A DNA stretch of 64,000 nt from Algibacter sp. L3A6 (GTDB lineage Bacteria; Bacteroidota; Bacteroidia; Flavobacteriales; Flavobacteriaceae). This document shows, one piece after another, positions 1 to 8,381 of this stretch. The stretch is from NCBI RefSeq assembly GCF_009796825.1, contig NZ_CP047030.1, forward strand, positions 434,001-498,000, in the 5' to 3' direction. Position numbers and translations under genes: made by a program. Numbering within the stretch: the stretch's first letter is position 1; the number at the start of each line of letters is the position of its first letter. The notes beneath the pieces are model-generated. The model worked only from the letters and a program-made list of their open reading frames with translations, was not told the DNA's origin and ran no database searches.

Positions 1-33
1 TTTGGTGGACTTTCTTTTTTAGAGAGGAAGTGA
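1..33 (+). CDS. 3' end of an upstream gene (partial)
   Basis: The first 30 bases read as an open frame (ending in residues SFLERK) closed by TGA at 31-33. A hairpin terminator overlaps the stop codon, which is what makes a real gene end plausible. Ten residues are too few to name a family. Confidence 0.3.
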   Translation, partial: FGGLSFLERK

Positions 34-50
34 ATTAAGTTCACTTTTAT
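28..50 (+). terminator. Rho-independent terminator
   Basis: AAGTGAA (28-34) pairs perfectly with TTCACTT (40-46) around a 5-base loop, followed by a T-rich tail. It closes the gene that enters from the left edge. Confidence 0.55.
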
Positions 51-137
51 TATCAAGTAAAAGGCATTACAACATATACGGTAATTCCTTTTCTTTAAAA
101 AATAGAATACTTTTACAAAAAACTAAACCATCTTTTT

Positions 138-917
138 ATGGCATTTACTATTGCTTTTATACTATTAGTGGCTTTCGCTCTTTACACCCTTTATGCAACT
201 AAAAAGAAGAAGGCTGAAAAATTCCCCGCTAATTGGCATAACAAAATCATGCGACATGTTAATTTTTATAAAGGTTTATCTACCGCTGAACAAAAACGAT
301 TCCAGCGGCGGATTATGGTATTTTTAAGTGAAGTAAATATTGAAAGTGTAGGTTTCAACCTTGAAGATCTCGATAAAATATTAATTGCATGTAGCGCTGT
401 TATTCCTGTTTTTAATTTCGAGGAATGGCATTACAAAAATTTAAGTACGGTTTTGGTTTATCCAGATCATTTTAATGAAAATTTAGGTTTTGCCCAAACC
501 GATGAAAACCGACAAATTGCAGGTATGGTTGGTACCGGACAATTTGAACATCAAATGATTTTATCACGAAAAGCACTCCACGGTGGTTTTCAAAAAAAAT
601 CTCATATTCACAATACAGGTATTCATGAGTTTGTACATTTAATAGACAAACTAGATGGTTTAACAGATGGCGTACCAGAAACCTTAATACAGCAGCCCTA
701 CGTTATACCTTGGTTAAAAATTATCCATAAAGAAATGGAGGATATAAATAACAATAAATCTGACATTAGAAATTATGGAGGTACCAATGAAGCCGAATTT
801 TTAGCTGTAGCTTCGGAATATTTTTTTGAACAACCTGAAAAGATGAAGAAAAAACATCCAGACTTGTATCAAATGCTTGAAGTTTGCTTTCGTGTAAAAG
901 ATAGTTCTAAAACGTAA
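138..917 (+). CDS. MtfA-like zinc peptidase (M90 family)
   Basis: 259 aa. One N-terminal membrane segment (residues about 2-20) is followed by a basic stretch and a soluble domain. The zinc-peptidase motif HEFVH is at residues 163-167, and a downstream glutamate in NEAEFLAVASEYFFE matches the third ligand region of the MtfA/DgsA anti-repressor family. E. coli MtfA is a cytosolic aminopeptidase that binds the Mlc repressor; Bacteroidota homologues usually carry this extra N-terminal anchor, so the same regulatory role is not assured. It appears monocistronic. The family call is firm; the partner and substrate are unknown. Confidence 0.85.
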   Translation: MAFTIAFILLVAFALYTLYATKKKKAEKFPANWHNKIMRHVNFYKGLSTAEQKRFQRRIMVFLSEVNIESVGFNLEDLDKILIACSAVIPVFNFEEWHYKNLSTVLVYPDHFNENLGFAQTDENRQIAGMVGTGQFEHQMILSRKALHGGFQKKSHIHNTGIHEFVHLIDKLDGLTDGVPETLIQQPYVIPWLKIIHKEMEDINNNKSDIRNYGGTNEAEFLAVASEYFFEQPEKMKKKHPDLYQMLEVCFRVKDSSKT

Positions 918-1033
918 AAGAGGATTTAAATTCTCTTTAGAAACCCATCCATAAATTAAGATGTTTTTTCTTACTTATTAAGTGCTGATTTTTTAAATTT
1001 GAATATTACATTGCTAAAACCTTAGCAAACATC

Positions 1034-1915
1034 ATGAAAAAAGTAATTTGTTTTCTACTAACAATTTCATCTTTGTTTTATTCCTGTAAGGAAAAAACAA
1101 AGAAAAGCACTTATATAAAAAAGAAAGTCATAGATAGCGCTATAGTTTATACACCAAAAAGTGAACTTGAAAATGAATATCTTAATTTTAATTCTCCAGA
1201 AGCTATAAATCGAATAGCAGACATAGAAAACGAATATTTTAATGGCTATAGATTAAACTCAAGTAAATACTATGGCACACAATGGTATTACTCAGTAGGT
1301 TTAAGCAAGGATTCACCAGACTCTATAAATGTTTTTCAAAAATATGCTTTAGAAAAAAATGATATTAAGCTAGATAGTATGCACTGCACCATATTTGCTG
1401 TAAAAGCTTTAGAAGCTGGGTTTGGAAAGGAATTTGAAACTATTGAAAAACATCATACCAAAATATGGGCTAACCGTGAACATGCTGGCTGGAGCTTAGG
1501 ATATATTTTAACTAAATTCTACAACTGGAAAGCCTACCTTTTTATCTCAAAAAACTCTAATGAATATGATGCCTGTTTAAAGAATTACAAAAAGGATAAA
1601 AAATACCATGTTTGGAAACAACCTAACATTACTTTAACGGGTGTTTTTGATGTTGATGATGATAAAGACGACATTAATAATCTTCTAAATCTAAATGAGT
1701 TTGGCTGGGGTTTTAGCAATCAGGGATGGCACACTTGGATAACCAGGTTTAACTATTTAAAAGAATGTAATTGGCTTGGAGCTCCTTCAGAAAAACACAA
1801 CTTAAGCAAGAGCACGCCTCTATTTTTAAAAACTAAATTTACCGATTACCATGATTATAATTCTCATGTAATAATTTTTCCGCCTAAAAAGAACGAAACA
1901 TTTATAAACGAATAA
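1034..1915 (+). CDS. Lipoprotein of unknown function
   Basis: 293 aa with a type II signal peptide: basic start, hydrophobic stretch, then a lipobox ending at Cys18 (SLFYSC). The mature part is rich in Trp, Tyr and His. A Cys in the context DSMHCTIFAVKALEAGFG and late His residues (HAGW, HVIIFPP) are loosely reminiscent of papain-fold (NlpC/transglutaminase-like) enzymes, but I cannot demonstrate a catalytic triad. A fragment of an IS3-type end follows the gene. Predicted to be membrane-anchored; function unassigned. Confidence 0.6.
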   Translation: MKKVICFLLTISSLFYSCKEKTKKSTYIKKKVIDSAIVYTPKSELENEYLNFNSPEAINRIADIENEYFNGYRLNSSKYYGTQWYYSVGLSKDSPDSINVFQKYALEKNDIKLDSMHCTIFAVKALEAGFGKEFETIEKHHTKIWANREHAGWSLGYILTKFYNWKAYLFISKNSNEYDACLKNYKKDKKYHVWKQPNITLTGVFDVDDDKDDINNLLNLNEFGWGFSNQGWHTWITRFNYLKECNWLGAPSEKHNLSKSTPLFLKTKFTDYHDYNSHVIIFPPKKNETFINE

Positions 1916-1933
1916 CAGAGATAGAAACAGCAT

Positions 1934-1975
1934 AAAATTAATTTTAACCTACAGCCATATTTCAGAACAAAACAT
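1934..1975. repeat. Orphan IS3-type terminal sequence
   Basis: These bases closely match the right end of the IS3-family element that ends at 47,406 (TTTTAACCT, then AGCCATATTTCAG, then ACAA and ACATT). No transposase gene is left next to it. It is best read as a scar of an IS that excised or was deleted; the next gene starts two bases later, just as the gene at 47,414 starts just after the intact IS. Confidence 0.6.
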
Positions 1976-1976
1976 T

Positions 1977-2561
1977 ATGAAAAACTTAATTTTAATATTA
2001 ATAATTGGATTTTTTAGTTGTAAACCTGACACCAAAAAAAACATTAGTTATACAGCTCAAAATAATATAAAGATTATAAAAGCTGACACGATAAAATTCA
2101 CAAATGGATTTGATTTCCCTGTAGGAAAACCAAATGCAAAAAAATATTATAATGCTCAAAAATTTGGAGAAAACGAACATTTAGGAGATGATTGGAATGG
2201 AGTTGGAGGAGGAAATACCGATTTAGGCGATCCGATTTATTCTATAGCAAATGGATATGTCTCTTATGCTGAAAATGTTTATGGAGGTTGGGGAAACGTT
2301 ATTAGAATAGTACATTATATTGATAATGAAAATCAAATTGAATCTCTATATGCACATTGTGATGAAATAATTATTAAAAAAGGAGATTACATAGAAAAAG
2401 GGCAAAAAATTGGAACAATAGGAAATAATAATGGGTAATATCTTGCTCACTTACATTTAGAATTAAGAAGCCAAGTTGGACTTCCAATAGGTGGCGGATA
2501 TTCTTTTGATACCGAAGGGTATTTAGACCCTACTGAGTATATAAAAACCCACAGAAATTAA
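1977..2561 (+). pseudogene. M23 family metallopeptidase lipoprotein, interrupted by a stop codon
   Basis: The frame begins with a lipoprotein signal (Cys15) and an LytM/M23 domain. The first zinc motif HxxxD is visible at H68 to D72, in HLGDDW. A TAA at 2436-2438 stops the frame after 153 residues, but the same frame continues without a frameshift for 40 more codons and encodes the essential second motif HLH (after YLA). One C-to-T change (CAA to TAA) explains the break. M23 enzymes cleave peptide cross-links of peptidoglycan. Without read-through the product lacks a zinc ligand and should be inactive. Confidence 0.8.
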
Positions 2562-2707
2562 CAACGTGCAAATCCATAGCGCGACTTAGGCTTAATTTAA
2601 AAGCAAAACATGTAAATTTGGCCAAGTAAGAACTTAAAAGGCTGCGCTTACCTTCTACCCTACAAGCAAAAAAAAGAACATTACCTGCTAGCCAAAAAAC
2701 AATCTAG
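2562..2707. other. Intergenic; possible decayed attC-like sequence
   Basis: After the broken M23 gene comes AACAACGTGC and CATAGCG, loosely like the opening of attC13 at 41,916. No partner arm ending in ACGTT was found, so this is at best a relic. The rest shows nothing I can name. Confidence 0.2.
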
Positions 2708-3547
2708 ATGCCAATAGAAAACATACCCGAACTCTACATTAAGGACAAAACAGAAAGTCCTGATTTATTTGTTTACGACTTTAAAATGACCACAGATGTT
2801 GTTAAAAGTAAGGTAAATTTAGGCATGAATATGTTTAGTTTTCTTCAAGTAGGAAAAAAACAAGTGCATTTTGCAGGAACATCGGTTGCAGTAAATAAAG
2901 ACCAATCATTATTACTAAAAAAAGGAAATTGGCTTTGGACAGAATTATTAGACACAGAAGCTATTTATTACTGTAAACTCTTTTTCTTTTCTGAAGAAAA
3001 ACTAACCGATTTTTTAAGCAAATACACCAACGACATTAAACCGTATAAAGAAGATGTACCCTATTTTGTAATTGAAAACGATGCATATATTGCTTCTTTT
3101 ATTAGTTCGTTAGCATCACATACATTCGAAAACCACAATTTTAGCGATGCATTATTAGCTTTAAAGTTTGAAGAAATTTTATTATACTTATTAAATAAGT
3201 ATGGTGATACCTTTGAATATTACTTACATTCTCTAATTTCTAAAGATGTTTCACCATTTAAAAACATAGTAGAAAACAATGTGCATTCTAATTTAAAGTT
3301 AGAAGAAATTGCTTTTCTCTGTAATATGAGTTTATCTACTTTTAAACGTCATTTTACAAACGAATACAACCAAGCACCAGGAAAATGGCTGCAAGATAAA
3401 CGCCTACAAAAGGCTAAAGAATTGTTACAAGGAGGTGAATTAAAAGCATCTGATATTTACTTAGAAATTGGCTATAACAACCTGTCTAACTTTAGTGTAG
3501 CCTTTAAAAACAAGTTCGGAATTAGCCCAACAGATATTTCAAACTAG
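2708..3547 (+). CDS. AraC family transcriptional regulator
   Basis: 279 aa. The C-terminal 95 residues form the double helix-turn-helix of the AraC family: a first helix set around LKLEEIAFLCNMSLSTFKRHF, a second around ASDIYLEIGYNNLSNFSVAFKNKFG, with the signature ending FGISPTD. The N-terminal 170 residues are a sensor of the type common in Bacteroidota AraC proteins, with no recognisable ligand pocket. The aldehyde dehydrogenase gene lies 210 bp downstream on the same strand, so this protein is a candidate regulator of it; that link is inference from position. Confidence 0.88.
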   Translation: MPIENIPELYIKDKTESPDLFVYDFKMTTDVVKSKVNLGMNMFSFLQVGKKQVHFAGTSVAVNKDQSLLLKKGNWLWTELLDTEAIYYCKLFFFSEEKLTDFLSKYTNDIKPYKEDVPYFVIENDAYIASFISSLASHTFENHNFSDALLALKFEEILLYLLNKYGDTFEYYLHSLISKDVSPFKNIVENNVHSNLKLEEIAFLCNMSLSTFKRHFTNEYNQAPGKWLQDKRLQKAKELLQGGELKASDIYLEIGYNNLSNFSVAFKNKFGISPTDISN

Positions 3548-3683
3548 AAAAACAATACGTAACATAATGATTTACAGATCACTAAAAACACATCAAACTA
3601 TTTCTTTTTGATAATAAACAACATTGACCTTTTTTCATAAGTTATTGAGCCGTTTCAATAAATAGAAAGGTAATAACCCAACA

Positions 3684-3691
3684 TACATTTG
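3684..3691 (+). promoter_or_regulatory. Candidate -7 box of the aldehyde dehydrogenase promoter
   Basis: TACATTTG matches the Bacteroidota -7 consensus TAnnTTTG and lies 66 bp before the start codon at 3758. I could not find a TTG at the usual 17-23 bp distance upstream, which would fit a promoter that needs an activator such as the AraC protein next door. Confidence 0.35.
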
Positions 3692-3757
3692 TACCATAAT
3701 TAAACAACGCTTGTTTTTTCAAGCACTATTTAATAATTAAAATTAAAAATTATAATT

Positions 3758-5260
3758 ATGGCAAATGTAACAAAACCAGTATTTAAAGAAAGGTACGGTA
3801 ACTTTATTGGCGGTAAATTCGTGGATCCTGTAAAAGGTCAATATTTCGATAACGTTTCTCCAGTAGATGGAAAAGTATTTACGCAAGCAGCACGCTCAAC
3901 ACAAGAAGATATAGATTTAGCGCTAGATGCAGCACACGAAGCATTCCCGTCTTGGAGTACATCTTCAGCAACAGAACGTAGTAATGCGTTATTGAAAATT
4001 GCACAAGTAATAGAAGATAACTTCGAGTACTTAGCAACTTTAGAAACTATCGATAACGGAAAACCAATTCGCGAATCTCGTGCAGCAGATATTCCTTATT
4101 GTATCGATCACTTCCGCTATTTCGCAGGTGTAATTCGTGCAGACGAAGGTAGTATTTCAGAACACGACAAAAACACAGTAAGCATTGTATTGCACGAACC
4201 TGTTGGTGTTGTTGGAGAAATTATTCCTTGGAATTTTCCAATGTTAATGTTAGCATGGAAAATTGCTCCAGCTTTAGCCGCAGGTTGTACAGCTGTTGTA
4301 AAACCAGCAGAGCAAACACCTACTAGTGTTATTGCATTAATGGAACTTATTGGTGATATCTTACCTGCAGGTGTATTAAACATTGTAACTGGTTTTGGCG
4401 CAGAAGCTGGTGCTGCTTTAGCAACATCTAAACGTATTGCAAAACTATCTTTTACAGGTTCTACAGAAACTGGGCGTAAAGTTTTACACAATGCTGCCGA
4501 AAACATTATTCCTGTAACTATGGAATTAGGTGGTAAATCTCCAAACGTATTTTTTCCATCTGTAGCAGATCATGACGACGATTTCTTTAGTAAAGCTATT
4601 GAAGGTGCACTAATGTTCTCTTTGAATCAAGGTGAAATTTGTACTGCTCCTTCACGTATTTTAGTGCATGAGGATATTGCAGACCTTTTTATCGAAAAAA
4701 TGAAAGTGCGTTTAAAAGCAATTAAAACAGGAAACCCGTTAGATCCAGAGACTATGATTGGTTCTCAAGTTTCTAAGCCACAATACGACAAAATTCTTGA
4801 CTATATTAAAATAGGAAAAGATGAAGGAGCAGAAGTTGTTGCTGGTGGTGATGCTGGTAATTATGAAGGTGAACTTTCTGAAGGATACTACATTCAACCT
4901 ACAGTTTTAAAAGGAAATAATAAGATGCGTATTTTCCAAGAAGAAATTTTTGGTCCGGTTGTAGCTTTAACAACATTTAGCTCTACGGAAGAAGCTATTG
5001 CAATTGCAAACGATACGCCTTACGGTTTAGGTGCTGGTGTTTGGTCTAGAGATGCACACGAATTATACCAAGTACCTCGTGCTATACAAGCTGGTAGAGT
5101 TTGGGTAAACCAATACCATACTTATCCAGCACATGCTCCTTTTGGTGGTGTTAAAGAATCTGGATTTGGTCGTGAAAACCATAAAATGGCTTTAGATCAT
5201 TACCGTGTTGTAAAAAACATGTTAATCTCTTACGACAAAAAACCTATGGGTTTCTTTTAA
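3758..5260 (+). CDS. NAD(P)-dependent aldehyde dehydrogenase
   Basis: 500 aa, the normal length for the ALDH superfamily. Active-site residues are all present: the oxyanion Asn159 (PWNF), the cofactor Lys182 (VKPAEQTP), the FTGST turn near 235, general base Glu256 (ELGGKSPN) and nucleophile Cys295 (NQGEICTAPSR). Overall it resembles acetaldehyde dehydrogenases of the ExaC/AldB group, which oxidise short-chain aldehydes to acids in the cytosol. Codon use here is richer than in the cassette region. A perfect-looking terminator follows, so the gene is transcribed alone. Substrate choice cannot be read from sequence. Confidence 0.92.
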   Translation: MANVTKPVFKERYGNFIGGKFVDPVKGQYFDNVSPVDGKVFTQAARSTQEDIDLALDAAHEAFPSWSTSSATERSNALLKIAQVIEDNFEYLATLETIDNGKPIRESRAADIPYCIDHFRYFAGVIRADEGSISEHDKNTVSIVLHEPVGVVGEIIPWNFPMLMLAWKIAPALAAGCTAVVKPAEQTPTSVIALMELIGDILPAGVLNIVTGFGAEAGAALATSKRIAKLSFTGSTETGRKVLHNAAENIIPVTMELGGKSPNVFFPSVADHDDDFFSKAIEGALMFSLNQGEICTAPSRILVHEDIADLFIEKMKVRLKAIKTGNPLDPETMIGSQVSKPQYDKILDYIKIGKDEGAEVVAGGDAGNYEGELSEGYYIQPTVLKGNNKMRIFQEEIFGPVVALTTFSSTEEAIAIANDTPYGLGAGVWSRDAHELYQVPRAIQAGRVWVNQYHTYPAHAPFGGVKESGFGRENHKMALDHYRVVKNMLISYDKKPMGFF

Positions 5261-5287
5261 TTAAAACCCATTAAATTAAGTAATAAT

Positions 5288-5320
5288 AAAGCCTTGGATA
5301 ATCCAGGGCTTTGTTGTTTT
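5288..5320 (+). terminator. Rho-independent terminator after aldehyde dehydrogenase
   Basis: AAAGCCTTGG (5288-5297) pairs with CCAGGGCTTT (5303-5312) with one G-T pair, then a T-rich run. Confidence 0.8.
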
Positions 5321-5355
5321 TATATAAATTTCATTAACCTGCGATACAAAAAGAA

Positions 5356-5736
5356 CTACTCCATATACTCTTGCCATTTTATTAAAATATATTTTTCTAC
5401 ATTATTTTCTTTCTTTTTTAGAAAACCAAATTCATAAACAAATAGGTAAATATCATTTTTTTTGTTTTTCCAGTAATGGGTAAAATATTTTGGATTAAAT
5501 CCTAAATCTAGAATCACTTTTGCTCTTACAGTTGCTTTACCCGATTTATTAAAGTTTTTAAGAATTTTTCTATTTAGTTTCAATTGGTTATCTACTTTAT
5601 TGTAAAACCTTGGTGCTTCATCTAAAGATTTCCGATAGTGATATGAGCTTTTGCAATGCAAATCGCAGTAAACTTTATCTGATCGCCCTATCAGCTCTTT
5701 TCCGCAGGATAAACACTCATTCTTTTTTAATTTCAT
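5356..5736 (-). CDS. Small zinc-ribbon protein of unknown function
   Basis: 126 aa, minus strand. The N-terminus carries a four-cysteine/histidine zinc ribbon: CLSCGK near residues 8-13 and YCDLHCKSSYHYR near 28-40. A basic helical region and a C-terminal aromatic part ending in WQEYME follow. Such proteins are widespread in Bacteroidota chromosomes but I know of no proven function. The gene is divergent from the recombinase at 5821; the two share an 84-bp intergenic region with a perfect inverted repeat, so co-regulation or regulation of one by the other is possible. Confidence 0.65.
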   Translation of the reverse strand: MKLKKNECLSCGKELIGRSDKVYCDLHCKSSYHYRKSLDEAPRFYNKVDNQLKLNRKILKNFNKSGKATVRAKVILDLGFNPKYFTHYWKNKKNDIYLFVYEFGFLKKKENNVEKYILIKWQEYME

Positions 5737-5741
5737 ATTAA

Positions 5742-5777
5742 CTTAAACGAAGATTACACGAATACTATTCGTTTAAG
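5742..5777. promoter_or_regulatory. Perfect inverted repeat between divergent genes (possible operator)
   Basis: CTTAAACGAA (5742-5751) and TTCGTTTAAG (5768-5777) are exact reverse complements separated by 16 bp, giving half-site centres about 26 bp apart. The repeat begins 6 bp before the start codon of the zinc-ribbon gene and ends 44 bp before the recombinase start. This is the layout of a two-site operator controlling both genes; the DNA-binding protein is not known. Confidence 0.45.
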
Positions 5778-5820
5778 ATACGACTAAATTATTTTGATTA
5801 ATTAATTTTATCAAAAAAAC

Positions 5821-6963
5821 ATGATTGATAAAACTCAAATTATTTTAAAACCTCTTTGGCATAACAAAATCATGTATATAGCTATTGAATTTGATTATGA
5901 CTGTGATACTTTAAAAAATTTCACCAGTGATTTACCTCATGTAAAATGGAGTAAAACATATAATATATTCTGTACTCATCATAATAAATCGAGAATAAAT
6001 GAATTATTTCAATGTTTTAGAAATCAAGGTTGGTATGTTAACTATGAAGCTTTTAGAGTCTTAAAAAAAACAAAGCATCTTCCAGAAGTAAAGCAAACAT
6101 CTATAATAAATAAGTTACCCATTTTGAGCGATGACCAGAGGGTATCTATTAGTCACTTTAAAAAATGGTTGGAACAAAAACGCTTTAGCCATAATACTGT
6201 AAACACCTATGTAGATGTAACCTCTTCATTTTTGCGATATTTAAATTACCAGAACTTAAACCTTATTTCTGCGAGAAGCATTGAGCAGTTTAATTACGAC
6301 TTTATTTTTAATGCTAAAAAATCTATTTCATATCAAAACCAATGCATTAGCGGTATAAAGCATTATATAGATTTCAAGAACATAGAGGTAGATAGTTTTG
6401 ATATTAAACGCCCAAGTAAGGACCGCAAACTACCAAATGTGTTAAGTAAATCTGATGTAAAAAATTTATTCGATGCGACAAAAAATCTAAAACATAAAAC
6501 TTTACTTATTTTAGTATACTCATCAGGATTGCGTATAGGAGAAGCTTTGAAGTTGCGAATTAAAGATATCGATTTTGAACGAGGTCTTATTCACATAAAA
6601 AGCGCTAAGGGCAAAAAAGACCGATACACCTTACTGTCTAAAGCATTAATACCTATTCTAAAATCTTATATAAATCATTACACTCCTAATAGTTATCTGT
6701 TTGAAGGCCGATTTGGAGATCCCTATACACAAGTAAGCGCTAGACAAGTATTTAAAAAATCCTTATTAAATGCAGGCATAAAAAAATACTCAACCTTACA
6801 CACATTACGACATAGTTTCGCAACACATCTATTAGAAGCAGGAACCGACATAAGATATATTCAAGAACTTCTTGGGCATAACAGTCCAAAAACTACCATG
6901 ATTTACACCCATGTATCTACCACTAAACTTATAGATATTAAAAACCCCTTTGATTCTTTGTAA
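5821..6963 (+). CDS. Tyrosine recombinase, candidate integrase of the cassette array
   Basis: 380 aa. Residues 1-85 are an extra N-terminal domain seen in some Bacteroidota recombinases, 105-185 form a SAM-like core-binding domain, and 205-380 the catalytic domain. Catalytic residues are present: Arg238 (SSGLRIGEAL), Lys263 (SAKGKK), His327 and Arg330 (HTLRHSF), His353 (LLGHN) and nucleophile Tyr362 (TTMIYTHV). The tail after the tyrosine (IKNPFDSL) resembles the end of IntI proteins, but the extra segment that IntI enzymes carry before the HxxR box is absent (only about 35 residues lie between the LKSYI helix and HTLRH). It sits 127 bp before the first cassette and is transcribed in the same direction as the cassettes. 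Recombinase identity is firm; its role on the attC sites is inferred from position. Confidence 0.85.
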   Translation: MIDKTQIILKPLWHNKIMYIAIEFDYDCDTLKNFTSDLPHVKWSKTYNIFCTHHNKSRINELFQCFRNQGWYVNYEAFRVLKKTKHLPEVKQTSIINKLPILSDDQRVSISHFKKWLEQKRFSHNTVNTYVDVTSSFLRYLNYQNLNLISARSIEQFNYDFIFNAKKSISYQNQCISGIKHYIDFKNIEVDSFDIKRPSKDRKLPNVLSKSDVKNLFDATKNLKHKTLLILVYSSGLRIGEALKLRIKDIDFERGLIHIKSAKGKKDRYTLLSKALIPILKSYINHYTPNSYLFEGRFGDPYTQVSARQVFKKSLLNAGIKKYSTLHTLRHSFATHLLEAGTDIRYIQELLGHNSPKTTMIYTHVSTTKLIDIKNPFDSL

Positions 6964-7029
6964 GAATCTAACTATATTAGCCTAACAGATTTTAAAACAT
7001 AAAAGATATGAGTAGATTGCATTATAGAA

Positions 7030-7090
7030 AAACACTCTTATCCATCCGTTTTGACATATTATGGAGTGTTTAATAATCTATATAAATAAG
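7030..7090 (+). other. Candidate attI: boundary between recombinase and first cassette
   Basis: The first cassette begins with TTACACCCA at 7091, immediately after an AAG, so the G|TT crossover is at 7090/7091. The preceding 60 bp contain an 8-bp perfect inverted repeat, AAACACTC (7030-7037) with GAGTGTTT (7064-7071), which could be recombinase binding sites or the recombinase terminator. Only the crossover position is supported by pairing with the far end of cassette 1; the extent of attI is a guess. Confidence 0.5.
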
Positions 7091-7132
7091 TTACACCCAA
7101 TAAAAAACAATTAAGGTCTAATAAATAAAGTA

Positions 7133-7603
7133 ATGGAGAGAGATGTAAATAAAGGAAACACGATTTATTCTTTTTTAAAACTATTAAAAGAAGAGCGTGA
7201 CATGGCTTTTGCATTTATAGACAATATTGAACCTAATGCATCAAGTGATTACGAATTAATAGATTATATAAAAGAAAACGACTTGATTAAAAGTAAAAAA
7301 GGAGAGTTTTCTTGTGACGCTCTTGTTTACATAACTCAAAACGGAAGAAATGTTTTAGAACATAATAGTTGGGAAGATTACATTAAAAGTAAAAATAATG
7401 CTATTAATGAGTCGTATGAAATTGAAAAAGAAAGACAAGAACAAAAAGACGAAATTGATAGGTTGACAAAAGTAAATTTAGAGTTACAAAATAAACAGAT
7501 GAAAAGATATGTTGTTTATTCAATAATAGCTTTCGTTCTTGGAGCTATAATAACGAACGTAAAAGACATTTTAATCCTATTGCACATAACGAACCAGCAA
7601 TAA
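7133..7603 (+). CDS. Cassette 1 protein with coiled coil and C-terminal membrane anchor
   Basis: 156 aa. Residues about 1-75 look like a small winged-helix-type domain (SFLKLLKEERDM, DYELIDYIKENDLI, then a turn and VYITQNGRNVLEH). Residues 85-125 are a charged coiled coil and 128-150 a single membrane helix. It is the first gene after the recombinase, in cassette 1 (7091-8972). Similar wHTH/coil/TM proteins occur scattered in Bacteroidota accessory DNA without assigned function. Confidence 0.65.
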   Translation: MERDVNKGNTIYSFLKLLKEERDMAFAFIDNIEPNASSDYELIDYIKENDLIKSKKGEFSCDALVYITQNGRNVLEHNSWEDYIKSKNNAINESYEIEKERQEQKDEIDRLTKVNLELQNKQMKRYVVYSIIAFVLGAIITNVKDILILLHITNQQ

Positions 7604-7844
7604 AAGAAAAGCAGACAACCAAAAATAAAGTCCAATCTAAATTTAAAAAAAACTGACTGACCTTACTCATGCTCGAACTCTTATGCGCTTCTGACTTATT
7701 ACTTTCAAAGTCAATATTCTTTAGACGAGTAATCATTATGTTTTTTTTTGAATCAAATCCAACAGGAGCTTTATTACAACCTTTTATGAATGATGTAACA
7801 GGCTTCTTTATTCTTAGCTTGTCTTTTAAAACATATATATATTT
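7604..7844. other. Intergenic segment of cassette 1 with a 43-nt repeat
   Basis: No convincing gene. It holds one copy of a 43-nt repeat (7655-7697) that recurs at 8293-8335. The reverse strand is open across part of the segment, but that frame is mostly the shadow of the repeat and of the preceding gene. Confidence 0.5.
7655..7697. repeat. 43-nt repeat, copy 1
   Basis: Begins GACTGACCTTACTCATGCTC and ends CTTCTGACTT. It matches 8293-8335 at 41 of 43 bases and shares its first 16 bases approximately with 10,083-10,098 inside cassette 3. Both full copies lie a few bases to tens of bases after a stop codon. Confidence 0.8.
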
Positions 7845-8285
7845 ATGAAGTACAAACATTACAACAAAGAATTATTATCTGATGATTTTATTAATAATCT
7901 TATATCTAAAAATGATTTTATAGACGGTAGAGACGGAGGATTAGTTCTTGGTAATTCACATGAAAATGGAGGTATATTTTTTTTATACCAATTCCCTGAA
8001 GGGTTTAGGGTTTTTGGAAATATAGAAGGGTACGAGTATATTGTAAACAAAGAATCAACTGATAAAAACAGGTATGATTTGGAGAAAATATCAGATTTTG
8101 ACAGAGATTTTACTGATGTTTTTGAGTCATACGAAATACCTAAGGGAATTAAAATTATTGATGCAAGAAAAAACAATAAAGAATCTAAATATATTCTTTT
8201 AGATGTTCGTGGTAAATTTGCAATAATCAACAAGTACTCAACAAAAGCGAATTTAAGCAAGATTGACTTTTTAAATAAAAAATAA
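7845..8285 (+). CDS. Cassette 1 hypothetical protein
   Basis: 146 aa, soluble, no signal peptide. A glycine-rich segment GRDGGLVLGNSHENGGIFFLYQF near residues 25-50 is followed by a strand-rich region. The ATG start follows a T/A-rich leader. It is the second gene of cassette 1. Not recognised; a small immunity-type fold is conceivable but unsupported. Confidence 0.55.
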   Translation: MKYKHYNKELLSDDFINNLISKNDFIDGRDGGLVLGNSHENGGIFFLYQFPEGFRVFGNIEGYEYIVNKESTDKNRYDLEKISDFDRDFTDVFESYEIPKGIKIIDARKNNKESKYILLDVRGKFAIINKYSTKANLSKIDFLNKK

Positions 8286-8292
8286 ATTATCC

Positions 8293-8335
8293 GACTGACC
8301 TTACTCATGCTCAAACTCTTATGTGCTTCTGACTT
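8293..8335. repeat. 43-nt repeat, copy 2
   Basis: Same orientation as the copy at 7655, with two substitutions. Starts 8 bp after the stop codon of the preceding gene. Confidence 0.8.
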
Positions 8336-8381
8336 TTCACTCATGACTTAAAATAGGATTTAGTAATTAATAATAAAAAAA

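Noticed and set aside
5356..5736. Zinc-ribbon protein as a dedicated excisionase of the array
   Set aside because: Similar proteins occur widely in Bacteroidota chromosomes; only position links it to the recombinase.
7545..7859. Minus-strand 104-codon frame in cassette 1
   Set aside because: It overlaps the 3' end of the gene at 7133-7603 and its middle is the reverse of the 43-nt repeat; the repeated peptide also appears in the reverse of 8293-8335, so it reflects the repeat and not a gene.
7859..8344. Minus-strand 161-codon frame
   Set aside because: Fully antisense to the + strand gene 7845-8285, which has the better composition and array direction.
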